Below, piece after piece: positions 1 to 7,742 of a stretch of DNA of 11,294 nt (its first letter is position 1; the number at the start of each line of letters is the position of its first letter). The DNA lies in the NCBI GenBank assembly GCA_018991295.1, contig JAGKSZ010000071.1, positions 1 through 11,294 on the forward strand. The letters run 5' to 3'. Origin of the DNA: Porphyrobacter sp. (GTDB lineage Bacteria; Pseudomonadota; Alphaproteobacteria; Sphingomonadales; Sphingomonadaceae). A program made the translations under genes and the position numbers. The notes below the pieces were generated by a model. That model worked only from the letters and a program-made list of their open reading frames with translations. It was not told where the DNA came from and did not search any database.

Positions 1-212
1 AGGGCCTGCTCGATGCCTGCCACGCTGCGGGCGTTCCGGCGGGGCCGATCAACCGCCTCGACGAGGTCTTCGCCGATCCGCAGGTGATCGCGCGCGGGAT
101 GCGGGTGGAGCTCGGCGGGATGCCCGGCGGGCGCAGCCCCTTCACCTTCTCCGATGCCGAGCTGGCGCGGGACCGCCCGTCGCCGATGCTGGGCGAGGAC
201 GACAGCGCCTGA
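1..212 (+). CDS. Family III CoA-transferase (CaiB/BaiF), C-terminal fragment
   Basis: This is the 3' end of a gene that begins left of the window. The frame starting at base 3 gives 69 residues and a TGA stop at 210-212. The peptide contains AGVPAGPINRLDEVFADPQV followed by a MRVEL segment and ends in acidic residues. The A-G-V-P-x-G-P-I-N and E-V-x-x-D-P-Q patterns are typical of the C-terminal part of CaiB/BaiF-type (formyl-CoA transferase family) enzymes, which move CoA between carboxylic acids. The catalytic Asp lies in the missing N-terminal part, so neither substrate nor activity can be judged. It faces metK tail to tail and shares a hairpin terminator with it. I am confident of the family and have no view on the specific reaction. 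Confidence 0.85.
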   Translation, partial: GLLDACHAAGVPAGPINRLDEVFADPQVIARGMRVELGGMPGGRSPFTFSDAELARDRPSPMLGEDDSA

Positions 213-218
213 AAGCCA

Positions 219-250
219 TCAGGCCCCCCGCCGCGAGGCGGGAGGCCTGA
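219..250. terminator. Bidirectional hairpin terminator between the CoA-transferase gene and metK
   Basis: An inverted repeat has outer arms TCAGGCC (219-225) and GGCCTGA (244-250). Inner arms CCCGCC/GGCGGG close on a short GCGA loop, with one bulged or mismatched pair between the two parts. It starts 7 bases after the CoA-transferase stop and ends 24 bases before the metK stop, the expected place for a terminator shared by convergent genes. There is no clean U-tract on either side (rightward it is followed by CCTATTTCTG), so termination efficiency is uncertain. Confidence 0.7.
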
Positions 251-274
251 CCTATTTCTGCTCGGAGACCGCGA

Positions 275-1498
<1,224 letters not shown>

Positions 1499-1545
1499 GG
1501 TGTCCCCCGAGGGCTGGAATGGGCGGTTGGGAGCGGGAAAGGGCA

Positions 1546-1575
1546 CCTTATAGAGATATAAGGAAACCTTTATGT
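1546..1575 (-). promoter_or_regulatory. Putative operator upstream of metK (three alternating CCTTATA-type half-sites)
   Basis: Read on the + strand, CCTTATA (1546-1552) and TATAAGG (1557-1563) form a perfect 7-bp inverted repeat around GAGA. TATAAGG then forms a second, near-perfect palindrome with CCTTTAT (1567-1573): 1556-1575 reads ATATAAGGAAACCTTTATGT and matches its own reverse complement at 12 of 20 positions, including an ATA-rich edge on both sides. It lies 47-77 bases upstream of the metK start and is a strikingly AT-rich island in GC-rich DNA. TATAAG on the - strand (complement of 1547-1552) could be the -10 box, so a bound regulator would block it. Some alphaproteobacterial methionine/SAM genes are controlled by ArsR-family SAH-responsive repressors with ATATAAAG-type palindromes. 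That match is from memory and is an inference. No SAM riboswitch is evident in the gap. Confidence 0.5.
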
Positions 1576-1596
1576 CCTGCTTTCTTGCAGACCGCC

Positions 1597-3207
1597 CTAG
1601 CCGCGCGCGCGGGCAAGCGCAAGCACTCTCGGCAGCACGAGGCCGAGGATCAGGAACAGCCCCGCCCATGCCAGCGTCAGCGCGTGGCCCCACTGGCTGA
1701 ACAGGGTGGGCGGGGCGGCAGCGGGGACAAGGCCTTCGAGCTTGTCAGCCTTGCCGGGGCCGATGGCGCCGCGCACCACGCCGTTCGCATCAATCACCGC
1801 GCTGATCCCGGTGGTGGTGGAGCGCAGCACCGGCAGGCCTTCCTCAATCGCCCGCATCCGCGCCTGTGCAAGGTGCTGCGGCGGGCCCCACCAGCCGAAC
1901 CAGCCATCATTGCTGGGATTGAAGATGTAATCGGGGCGATTCGCCCGGTCCGCGACATGGCCGGAGAAGACGATCTCGTAACACACCATCACCCCCGCCT
2001 TGCCGTGCTTGCCGAGGTCCAAAGTGCGCGGGCCGGGGCCGGGGAGGTAATCGATGCTGCCTGCCACCAGCCGCGACAGACCGAGCGGCTCCAGCAGGCC
2101 CCGCATCGGCAGATATTCGCCATAGGGCACAAGGTGCGCCTTGTCGTAACCGCCAACGATGGTGCCCGCGCCGTTCAGCGCCATCACCGAATTGCGCGCG
2201 CTCATGGCGACGGGAAGGCCATCGGGCCGCTTGCCGATATTGAGGTTGACCACCCCGGTCAGCAGGGTCGACTGCGGGCCGATCACCGTGCCGATGCGCT
2301 GGCGGGCGAGCCTGGGATTGCCCCCTGCGGTCATCTGGAGATAGTACCGTTCGGGATAGCCGTCCTCCAGATAGTCCGGCACTGCGCTTTCGGGCCACAG
2401 CACAAGGCGCGATTGATCGCGGCCCGGTTGGGTGAGGCGGGCAATTCGGGCGAACTGCTCCTCGAACTTGGCGCCATCGTTGATTTCGGACTGCGGGATA
2501 AGGGGCTGGACGAGGGTGTAGCGGACGCCATCGCTCTGCGGTTCGGGCCTCAAGGCCTGCTCCTGCATGAAGATTGTGACAGGCAGAGCCAAAAGCGCGG
2601 CATTCACTCGACGATGGTCGAGAAGCGCGGCAAGCAGAGATACGGCAATCAACAGGGCCAAGCCGGACAGCGCATAGGTGCCCATCCACGGCAGCGCCTG
2701 CGCAATCCCCGGCGCGCCCCATGTCCCCAGCAGCATCAGCCCCACAGGCGGCCACGGATAGCCGGTGAACACCCAGCCGCGCAGCCATTCAGTGATGATC
2801 CACGCCCCCGCCAGCACCAGCCCGAAGGCCCAGAGCGGACGCTTCCTCGCCAGCAGGTGCGCCGCCAGTGCGGCAAGGGCGGGATACCACGCGAGGTAGA
2901 TGCACAGCAGCGGGACCGCGACCCACCCGAGAAACTCGGGCATCTGCGCCTGATGGGTGAAGGCGGTAGCGATCCAGTTGTTGGCGAGCGTCAGATGCGC
3001 CCAGCCGAACAGCCAGCCGCGCCCCAGCGCCTGCTTCCAGTTATCGGCGGCATGGATCAGCCACACGAACCCCGCCAGCGCGGCAAGGCCCAGCGGCCAC
3101 AGGTGGAGCGGGGGATAGGCGCAGGCCCCGATCAGGCCCAGCGCGATGGCGACCAGACCGGCGCGACGCTGCGCCAGCGCAGGGACCGCCGCCAGCCGCT
3201 CCATCAT
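1597..3207 (-). CDS. lnt: Apolipoprotein N-acyltransferase
   Basis: Lnt performs the last step of lipoprotein maturation in the inner membrane, moving an acyl chain from a phospholipid to the N-terminal cysteine of apolipoproteins. The 536-residue protein has a multi-spanning hydrophobic N-terminal half (roughly residues 15-210), a periplasmic nitrilase-like domain (about 225-500) and a C-terminal hydrophobic helix (about 507-530). The nitrilase triad is visible: Glu273 in WPES, Lys356 in YDKAHLVPYGEYLP, and Cys409 in VMVCYE. The Glu364 of PYGEYLP and the TEWLRGW motif (139-145) are also conserved. The start at 3207 lies 3 bases past the DUF4167 stop. A second ATG follows immediately (3204), so the protein could be one residue shorter. 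The tight junction implies co-transcription and possibly translational coupling with the DUF4167 gene. Confidence 0.97.
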   Translation of the reverse strand: MMERLAAVPALAQRRAGLVAIALGLIGACAYPPLHLWPLGLAALAGFVWLIHAADNWKQALGRGWLFGWAHLTLANNWIATAFTHQAQMPEFLGWVAVPLLCIYLAWYPALAALAAHLLARKRPLWAFGLVLAGAWIITEWLRGWVFTGYPWPPVGLMLLGTWGAPGIAQALPWMGTYALSGLALLIAVSLLAALLDHRRVNAALLALPVTIFMQEQALRPEPQSDGVRYTLVQPLIPQSEINDGAKFEEQFARIARLTQPGRDQSRLVLWPESAVPDYLEDGYPERYYLQMTAGGNPRLARQRIGTVIGPQSTLLTGVVNLNIGKRPDGLPVAMSARNSVMALNGAGTIVGGYDKAHLVPYGEYLPMRGLLEPLGLSRLVAGSIDYLPGPGPRTLDLGKHGKAGVMVCYEIVFSGHVADRANRPDYIFNPSNDGWFGWWGPPQHLAQARMRAIEEGLPVLRSTTTGISAVIDANGVVRGAIGPGKADKLEGLVPAAAPPTLFSQWGHALTLAWAGLFLILGLVLPRVLALARARG

Positions 3208-3210
3208 GGC

Positions 3211-3999
3211 TTACTCGACGGTTTCGAGCGTGCCGCTCTCGCCTGCATCGTCACCGCGGATCGAGGGCGGGAGAATCGACGAATCGATCCCGGCCGGAGC
3301 GCTATCATCGGCAGCCTTGCGCGGCTTGCGCCCACGCGCGGGCTTATCGGCGCTGCGTTCGGGGCGCTCAGCACGCTCCGTGCGTTCCGGACGCTCGCCA
3401 CGCGGTTCGCTGCGTTCGGCGCGCTTTTCGCTGCGATCCGGGCGGTCCTGACGCTCACCACGATTCCCGTCGCGCTCCTTGCGCGGCTGGCGGCGCGGGC
3501 CACGTTCACGGCCTTCACCGCGCGCCTCGCCGCGATCATCCTGACGATCTTCGGTAAGGAAGCTTTCGCCTTCCTGTCCCGGCTCGCCTTCCGAGACATC
3601 GGTGTTGCCGACATTCTCGGGCTGTTCGTAGACCGAGCGCGGCGCTGTGTCGCTGCGACGGCCGAAATCGAAATCGTCCTCGAAATCCTCTGCGGAATCG
3701 CGCTCGTCATTGCGGCGGTTGCCGCCGCCCCCCGCACCATTGCCGCTGCCGCGCTGTTCGTCCTGACGGGCCTTGTTGTCGGCAATCACGCGGAAATAGT
3801 GGTCCGCGAACTGGAGGTAGTACTCCATCTGCACGCGGTCACCATTGTGCTGGGCGTCCTGCGCGAGCTTCTTGTACTTGTCGAGCATCTGCGGGGCATT
3901 GCCGCGCGCCCGGCTGTCGATGCGGTTCAGCTGGGCGCCGTTGCCGCCCTGATTGCGGTTGCCGCGACCGCGACGCCGGTTATTGCGATTGTTATTCAA
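3211..3999 (-). CDS. DUF4167-domain protein with long disordered Arg/Glu-rich tail
   Basis: The 262-residue protein has no known enzymatic function. The N-terminal 20 residues are Asn/Arg/Gly-rich (NNNRNNRRRGRGNRNQGG), an RGG-like composition suggestive of RNA binding. Residues about 22-78 form the compact DUF4167 part, including RARGNAPQMLDKYKKLAQDA and a QMEYYLQFADHYFRVI helix. From about residue 80 on it is low complexity: a glycine/asparagine stretch, an acidic patch (AEDFEDDFDF), then repeated RGER/RPERTERAERPERS runs up to about residue 216, and a short SSILPPSI end. There are no membrane segments. The start is TTG: no ATG occurs nearby, and an AAGGAA Shine-Dalgarno sits 8 bases upstream. 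Such genes commonly neighbour prfA-prmC in alphaproteobacteria, as here. A link to translation or RNA is inferred from context and composition only. Confidence 0.9.
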   Translation of the reverse strand: MNNNRNNRRRGRGNRNQGGNGAQLNRIDSRARGNAPQMLDKYKKLAQDAQHNGDRVQMEYYLQFADHYFRVIADNKARQDEQRGSGNGAGGGGNRRNDERDSAEDFEDDFDFGRRSDTAPRSVYEQPENVGNTDVSEGEPGQEGESFLTEDRQDDRGEARGEGRERGPRRQPRKERDGNRGERQDRPDRSEKRAERSEPRGERPERTERAERPERSADKPARGRKPRKAADDSAPAGIDSSILPPSIRGDDAGESGTLETVE

Positions 4000-4007
4000 G
4001 GAAAACG

Positions 4008-4013
4008 TTCCTT
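4008..4013 (-). promoter_or_regulatory. Shine-Dalgarno fixing the TTG start of the DUF4167 gene
   Basis: The complement of 4008-4013 is AAGGAA, 8 bases before the TTG at 3999-3997. No in-frame ATG lies near, and the Asn/Arg-rich N-terminus typical of this family begins directly at this TTG. The rest of the 263-base gap between prmC and this gene (4000-4262) contains a perfect 10-bp palindrome AATGATCATT at 4036-4045 and a TTGACC hexamer (complement of 4051-4056) that might belong to a promoter. I could not pair that hexamer with a convincing -10 box, and I see no RNA gene or strong terminator there. Confidence 0.65.
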
Positions 4014-4262
4014 ATCAGCGACCTGGCGCGGCAAAAATGATCATTCGCGCGGTCAACAGACCCCTTGCCCTTGCGTCATGTCTGGCCGTGCCAGAACCAT
4101 GCCGCGTGCTCCGCGCTGCGAGCGGCCGGGGGCTTGCCCTGACGGCCGTATCAGCTGAGTTTAGGAGCTTGGCCCAGCGGTTTGCGCCCTTCGCAATCCG
4201 TCTGGCCTGTTGGTGACGTAGCGATGCCAAAGGCGTTTGCCAAGCCCTGCCGCGCTTTTCTG

Positions 4263-5084
4263 TCACGTCAGCAGCAAGGCCCGGGCGCGGCCTGCAAGAT
4301 CGCGGCGCAGTTCGGTGGCGAAGCCTTCCGCATGGGCAAGGGCGCTTACAGAAGCGGCTTGATTCGCCCCGATTTCCAGCACTGCCAGCGCGCCTGTGTT
4401 CATCAAGCCGCGCAGCTGGGGGATGAGGATGCGGTAATCGTCGAGCCCCTCGGGGCCGGCAAACAGGGCCGAGGCAGGCTCGAATTCGGCCACCTGCCGA
4501 TCAAGCACGGCATCGCTTTCCACATAGGGCGGGTTGCACAGGATGAGGTCGAAGCTGCCCAGATCATCGGCCCAGCCTGCCGCATGCCAGTCCCCCTCGC
4601 GGAACGCCGCCTGCGGGCGAAGTCCGAGCGCTTCGATATTGCGCTGAGCCGCCACCAGCGCCGCTGCCGAGCGGTCCAGCCCCACCCCGTGTGCCTCACG
4701 CAGATTGGCCAGCACCGCCAGCAGCAGCGCGCCCGATCCTGTCCCCAGATCCAGCACGCGCCGCGCATGAGGCCGCAGGGCCAGCGCCGCCTCGACCAGC
4801 GTCTCGCTGTCAGCCCGCGGGATCAGGGTGGCAGGCGTGACGAACAGCGGCAGGCCGAAAAACTCCTGCCGCCCGATGATATAGGCGACCGGTTCATGCC
4901 CGGCGCGGCGCTCCACCAGTGAGGCGAAATCCGGCGGGGCAGGGTCGCGCATGCGCCGCAGCAGCAGTTCGGAGCGCGAGATGCCGAACAGGTGCGCCAT
5001 CAGCAGTTCGGCATCCAGCCGCGCAGTATCGCTGATGGGCGCGAGGGCCTCAGCGGCGGCGCGGATGGCTTCACCGACGGTCAT
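4263..5084 (-). CDS. prmC: Release factor glutamine N5-methyltransferase
   Basis: PrmC methylates the glutamine of the GGQ motif in peptide-chain release factors, using SAM, which raises termination efficiency. The 273-residue protein shows the N-terminal helical substrate-binding domain (about 1-75), a SAM-binding motif VLDLGTGSG (residues 110-118), and the hallmark NPPY at 184-187 in LILCNPPYVES that holds the target glutamine amide. The length is normal for the family. The frame continues upstream to a TTG at 5168, but those 28 extra residues are translated repeat DNA. The ATG at 5084 gives the expected N-terminus MTVGEAIRAAAEAL and has a GGAG Shine-Dalgarno 6 bases upstream. Its substrate RF1 is encoded just upstream (prfA), and the gap is filled by a palindromic repeat that overlaps the Shine-Dalgarno. 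Confidence 0.96.
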   Translation of the reverse strand: MTVGEAIRAAAEALAPISDTARLDAELLMAHLFGISRSELLLRRMRDPAPPDFASLVERRAGHEPVAYIIGRQEFFGLPLFVTPATLIPRADSETLVEAALALRPHARRVLDLGTGSGALLLAVLANLREAHGVGLDRSAAALVAAQRNIEALGLRPQAAFREGDWHAAGWADDLGSFDLILCNPPYVESDAVLDRQVAEFEPASALFAGPEGLDDYRILIPQLRGLMNTGALAVLEIGANQAASVSALAHAEGFATELRRDLAGRARALLLT

Positions 5085-5091
5085 ACCAAAC

Positions 5092-5184
5092 TCCGTTCGT
5101 GCTGAGCTTGTCGAAGCACTGCACTTCTTCCTTTCACCCAGCCTGAAGAAAGTGCAGCCCTTCGACAAGCTCAGGGCAAACGGA
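5092..5184. repeat. Dispersed palindromic repeat, copy A (prfA-prmC gap)
   Basis: Left arm 5092-5130 and right arm 5145-5184 are imperfect inverted repeats of about 39-40 bases around a 14-base loop. Both share the core GAGCTTGTCGAAG (or its complement), flanked by CCGTT and TGCACTTC. The element fills nearly the whole 109-base gap between the prfA stop (5194) and the prmC start (5084). A close relative lies at 9758-9849. From general knowledge, elements with this core are scattered between genes in sphingomonad genomes and give spurious peptides such as PFDKLRANG when translated. In RNA it should fold into a long hairpin whose base contains the prmC Shine-Dalgarno region. Confidence 0.85.
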
Positions 5185-5193
5185 CGAGGGGGA

Positions 5194-6261
5194 CTATTCG
5201 CTGAGCGCCGCCAGCCGCTTGCCCTCGTCCTCGGCGATCAGGGCATCGACCAGTTCGGCAAGGCCCGGCCCGGCGAGGACTTCCTCCAGCTTGTGCAGCG
5301 TCAGCCCGATGCGGTGATCGGTCACCCGGCCTTGGGGGAAATTGTAGGTGCGGATGCGTTCCGAACGATCCCCGCTGCCGACCATCGCCTTCCTCGCCTC
5401 GGCCTCGGCGCCTTGGGTGGCCTCGCGCTGGGCGTCATAAAGCCGCGTGCGCAGCACCTGCATCGCCTTTTCGCGGTTCTTGTGCTGGCTGCGCCCGTCC
5501 TGACAGGTCACCACGGTGCCGGTCGGCAAGTGAGTGATCCGCACCGCCGAATCGGTGGTGTTGACGTGCTGCCCGCCTGCGCCGGATGCCCGATACACGT
5601 CGATCTTGAGGTCCTTGTCCTCGATCTGCACGTCCACTTCATCAGGCTCCGCCAGCACCGCGACGGTCGCCGCCGAGGTGTGGATGCGCCCGCCGCTCTC
5701 GGTGACGGGGACGCGCTGGACACGGTGGACGCCGCTTTCGAACTTCAGCTTGGCGAACACGCCGGTGCCCGTGACGTTGGCGATCACTTCCTTGAACCCG
5801 CCGATGTCCGAGGCATTGACGCTGACCGCCTCGACGCGCCAGCCCTGTTCGGCGGCATAGCGTTCATACATCCGGTAAAGATCGGCGGCGAACAGCGCGG
5901 CTTCATCGCCCCCGGTGCCGGCGCGGATTTCGAGCATCGCGGGCTTGGCGTCGGCGCTGTCACGCGGCAGCAGCGCGATGGCCAAGCGGCGTTCAAGATC
6001 GGGGAGGGTGGCCTTGATCTGCGCCAGCTCTTCCTCGGCCATGGCCTTCATTTCGGGATCGGCGAGCATTTCTTGCAGCCCGTCCATTTCCTCACGCGCG
6101 GCTTTCACCTCGGCGGCGATCTTGGCGACGGGTTCGAGTTCGGCGTAATCGCGGGAGGCGCGGACAAAGGCCTCGCCCTCCAGCGTGCCGGAAGCCATGC
6201 GCGCCTCCAGCTCCGCAAAGCGGTGCGCGATCTGGTCAAGGCGTTCGGGGGGGATTTGCAT
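5194..6261 (-). CDS. prfA: Peptide chain release factor 1
   Basis: RF1 recognises UAG and UAA in the ribosomal A site and triggers release of the finished protein. The 355-residue product has the N-terminal helical domain (1-100), EIRAGTGGDEAA (111-122), the codon-recognition tripeptide in RVPVTE (P185-V186-T187, the PxT of RF1, not the SPF of RF2), and the catalytic GGQ at 229-231 in SGAGGQHVNTTDSAVR. Gln231 is the residue PrmC would methylate. A typical C-terminus follows GSGDRSERIRTYNFPQGRVTDHR. The length is normal for RF1. The ATG at 6261 gives the family-typical MQIPPERLDQIA but has no clear Shine-Dalgarno. The gene ends in TAG, the codon read by RF1 itself. It lies between hisS and prmC on the same strand, separated from each by a palindromic element. 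Confidence 0.98.
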   Translation of the reverse strand: MQIPPERLDQIAHRFAELEARMASGTLEGEAFVRASRDYAELEPVAKIAAEVKAAREEMDGLQEMLADPEMKAMAEEELAQIKATLPDLERRLAIALLPRDSADAKPAMLEIRAGTGGDEAALFAADLYRMYERYAAEQGWRVEAVSVNASDIGGFKEVIANVTGTGVFAKLKFESGVHRVQRVPVTESGGRIHTSAATVAVLAEPDEVDVQIEDKDLKIDVYRASGAGGQHVNTTDSAVRITHLPTGTVVTCQDGRSQHKNREKAMQVLRTRLYDAQREATQGAEAEARKAMVGSGDRSERIRTYNFPQGRVTDHRIGLTLHKLEEVLAGPGLAELVDALIAEDEGKRLAALSE

Positions 6262-6280
6262 GGCTTGCTGATACTCGTCT

Positions 6281-6358
6281 TCCCGGGCTTGACCCGGGAT
6301 CCCGCTACTTAATGCCCCGGTGCGAGAAGAAAAGCGGGGCCCCGGGTCAAGCCCGGGG
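6281..6358. repeat. Paired palindromic element in the hisS-prfA gap
   Basis: CCCGGGCTTGACCCGGG at 6282-6298 and its exact reverse complement at 6341-6357 form a perfect 17-bp inverted repeat about 42 bases apart. Each arm is itself a small palindrome (CCCGGG, 5-base loop, CCCGGG), so the RNA could fold either as two short hairpins or as one long stem extended by the adjacent GATCCCGCT/AGCGGGGCC sequences. Read leftward, the hisS-proximal hairpin is followed by CCCCGCTTTTCTTCT, which resembles a weak intrinsic terminator. It occupies most of the 102-base gap. Elements with this core are common dispersed repeats in alphaproteobacteria (general knowledge). Confidence 0.85.
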
Positions 6359-6363
6359 AGGCG

Positions 6364-7617
6364 CTAACGGCTAGTTTCGAGCTCGAACTTCGTCAGCAGA
6401 ATTCCCAAGGCCTCGTCCTCTGATCTGATCCTGTGGACTAGCTCACCATCGACAAATTGGTAGCCGAGGATTGCCTTTGCGCCGGATTTGACAGCTTTGT
6501 CGAAGCGCTTTCTCGGACTGCCTGAGAGAAACGCATCGCAGGTCAGCCCTTTGGCACGAAGACCCATTTGCGCTGCGATAGCGACGAGCAGGCTGGCATC
6601 ATCTTCCGCAACGATGGCGACGTCCGCGCGAGCCTCCTCCCGCGCCCCCACCAGCATCGCCAGCCGCTCGATCCCAGCAGCCCAGCCGACCGCAGGCGTG
6701 GGCGCGCCGCCCAGCGATTCCATCAGCCCGTCATAGCGCCCGCCGCCGAGCACCGTGCTCTGGCTCCCCAAAGCCGCAGCCGAGGCGCTGCCCTCGTCGG
6801 GGATGAATTCAAACGCCGTGTGGCGGTAGTAATCAAGGCCCCGAACAAGGCTTTCCGCCCGCACCCACTTCACGCCCGCTGCATCGAGCCCGCTGGTGAC
6901 GGCGGCGAAGAAGGCGCTCGCCTCCTCCGACAAAAACGCATCGATCTTCGGTGCATCGGCCAGGAACGGCTTGTCCCTCGGGTCCTTGCTGTCGAGGATC
7001 CGCAGCGGGTTCTTCTCCAGCCGCTCCTGCGATTCTTCCGAAAGCTGATCCTTCACCGCCCGGAAGTATTCGATCAGCGCCGCCCGCCACGCATCACGGC
7101 TGGCCGCATCGCCCAGCGTGTTGAGGTGCAGGGTCACATCGTGGATGCCAAGCTCGCGCAGCAGCTGGTCAGCCATCGCCAACAGCTCGACATCGGCCTG
7201 CGGCTCGCCCGCGCCGATCACTTCGGCGTCGATCTGGTGGAACTGGCGATAACGGCCCTTTTGCGGGCGCTCGTAACGGAACAGCGGGCCGTGGGTCGCC
7301 ACCTTCAAAGGCGCATATTGCTGCCAGCCGTTGGTGAGGAAGGCGCGTGCGATCCCGGCGGTGAATTCGGGGCGCAGGGTCAGCGATTCGCCGCCGCGAT
7401 CATCGAAGGAATACATCTCCTTCGACACCACATCGGTCGTCTCGCCCAAGGAGCGGGCGAAGACTTCGGTCTTTTCGAACACCGGCATTTCGACCCGGCG
7501 GAAGCGGTACAGCCGCCGCACGCGTTCAAACGTCTCGACCACGAAGGCGAAAGCCTCGGCTTGCGGGCCGAAGATGTCCTGGGTGCCGCGGATCGCCTGG
7601 GGTGTCTTCTTGCTCAT
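6364..7617 (-). CDS. hisS: Histidine--tRNA ligase
   Basis: HisRS is a class II synthetase that charges tRNA-His in the cytoplasm. The 417-residue protein begins MSKKTPQAIRGTQDIFG. It shows motif 2 in HGPLFRYERPQKGRYRQFHQ (109-128), the histidine-specific LVRGLDYYRHTAFEF (257-271), GGGRYDGL (291-298), and motif 3 in PAVGWAAGIERL (308-319). A C-terminal anticodon-binding domain follows from about residue 330. The length fits bacterial HisRS. The frame extends 16 codons upstream to a GTG at 7665, but the ATG at 7617 gives the family-typical N-terminus. Neither start has a strong Shine-Dalgarno. The last 180 bases or so of the gene are much less GC-rich than the rest. It heads the leftward block and is divergent from ppa across 125 bases, where I found no convincing promoter boxes. 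Confidence 0.97.
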   Translation of the reverse strand: MSKKTPQAIRGTQDIFGPQAEAFAFVVETFERVRRLYRFRRVEMPVFEKTEVFARSLGETTDVVSKEMYSFDDRGGESLTLRPEFTAGIARAFLTNGWQQYAPLKVATHGPLFRYERPQKGRYRQFHQIDAEVIGAGEPQADVELLAMADQLLRELGIHDVTLHLNTLGDAASRDAWRAALIEYFRAVKDQLSEESQERLEKNPLRILDSKDPRDKPFLADAPKIDAFLSEEASAFFAAVTSGLDAAGVKWVRAESLVRGLDYYRHTAFEFIPDEGSASAAALGSQSTVLGGGRYDGLMESLGGAPTPAVGWAAGIERLAMLVGAREEARADVAIVAEDDASLLVAIAAQMGLRAKGLTCDAFLSGSPRKRFDKAVKSGAKAILGYQFVDGELVHRIRSEDEALGILLTKFELETSR

Positions 7618-7742
7618 AGGGCGCGCAGTTAAGGCCACACAGCCCCTTTCGCAATCCTGCGCCACGCTTTAAGGGGGCGCGTCGCCATTCAACCTCTCCG
7701 CCGCAAGCGAAGACGCGCGGCTCCAAGCAGAAGAGAAAATCC

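Noticed and set aside
1499..1596. A SAM riboswitch before metK
   Set aside because: The 98-base gap shows short DNA-type palindromes but no multi-helix conserved core I can recognise. A covariance-model search would settle it.
1499..1693. A 65-residue N-terminal extension of MetK
   Set aside because: It would overlap the lnt 3' end and pass through the operator-like cluster. The ATG at 1498 gives the family-typical N-terminus.
1519..4158. An 879-codon open frame on the + strand
   Set aside because: It lies antisense to lnt and the DUF4167 gene. The translation is low-complexity and Arg/Ala/Gln-rich with no recognisable motif. Long antisense frames are expected in GC-rich coding DNA.
4951..6312. 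A 453-codon + strand frame opposite prfA
   Set aside because: It is antisense to prfA and crosses repeat copy A, where it yields the spurious PFDKLRANG peptide characteristic of translated repeat DNA.
6568..7632. A 354-codon + strand frame opposite hisS
   Set aside because: It is the antisense shadow of hisS, with no motifs and skewed composition.
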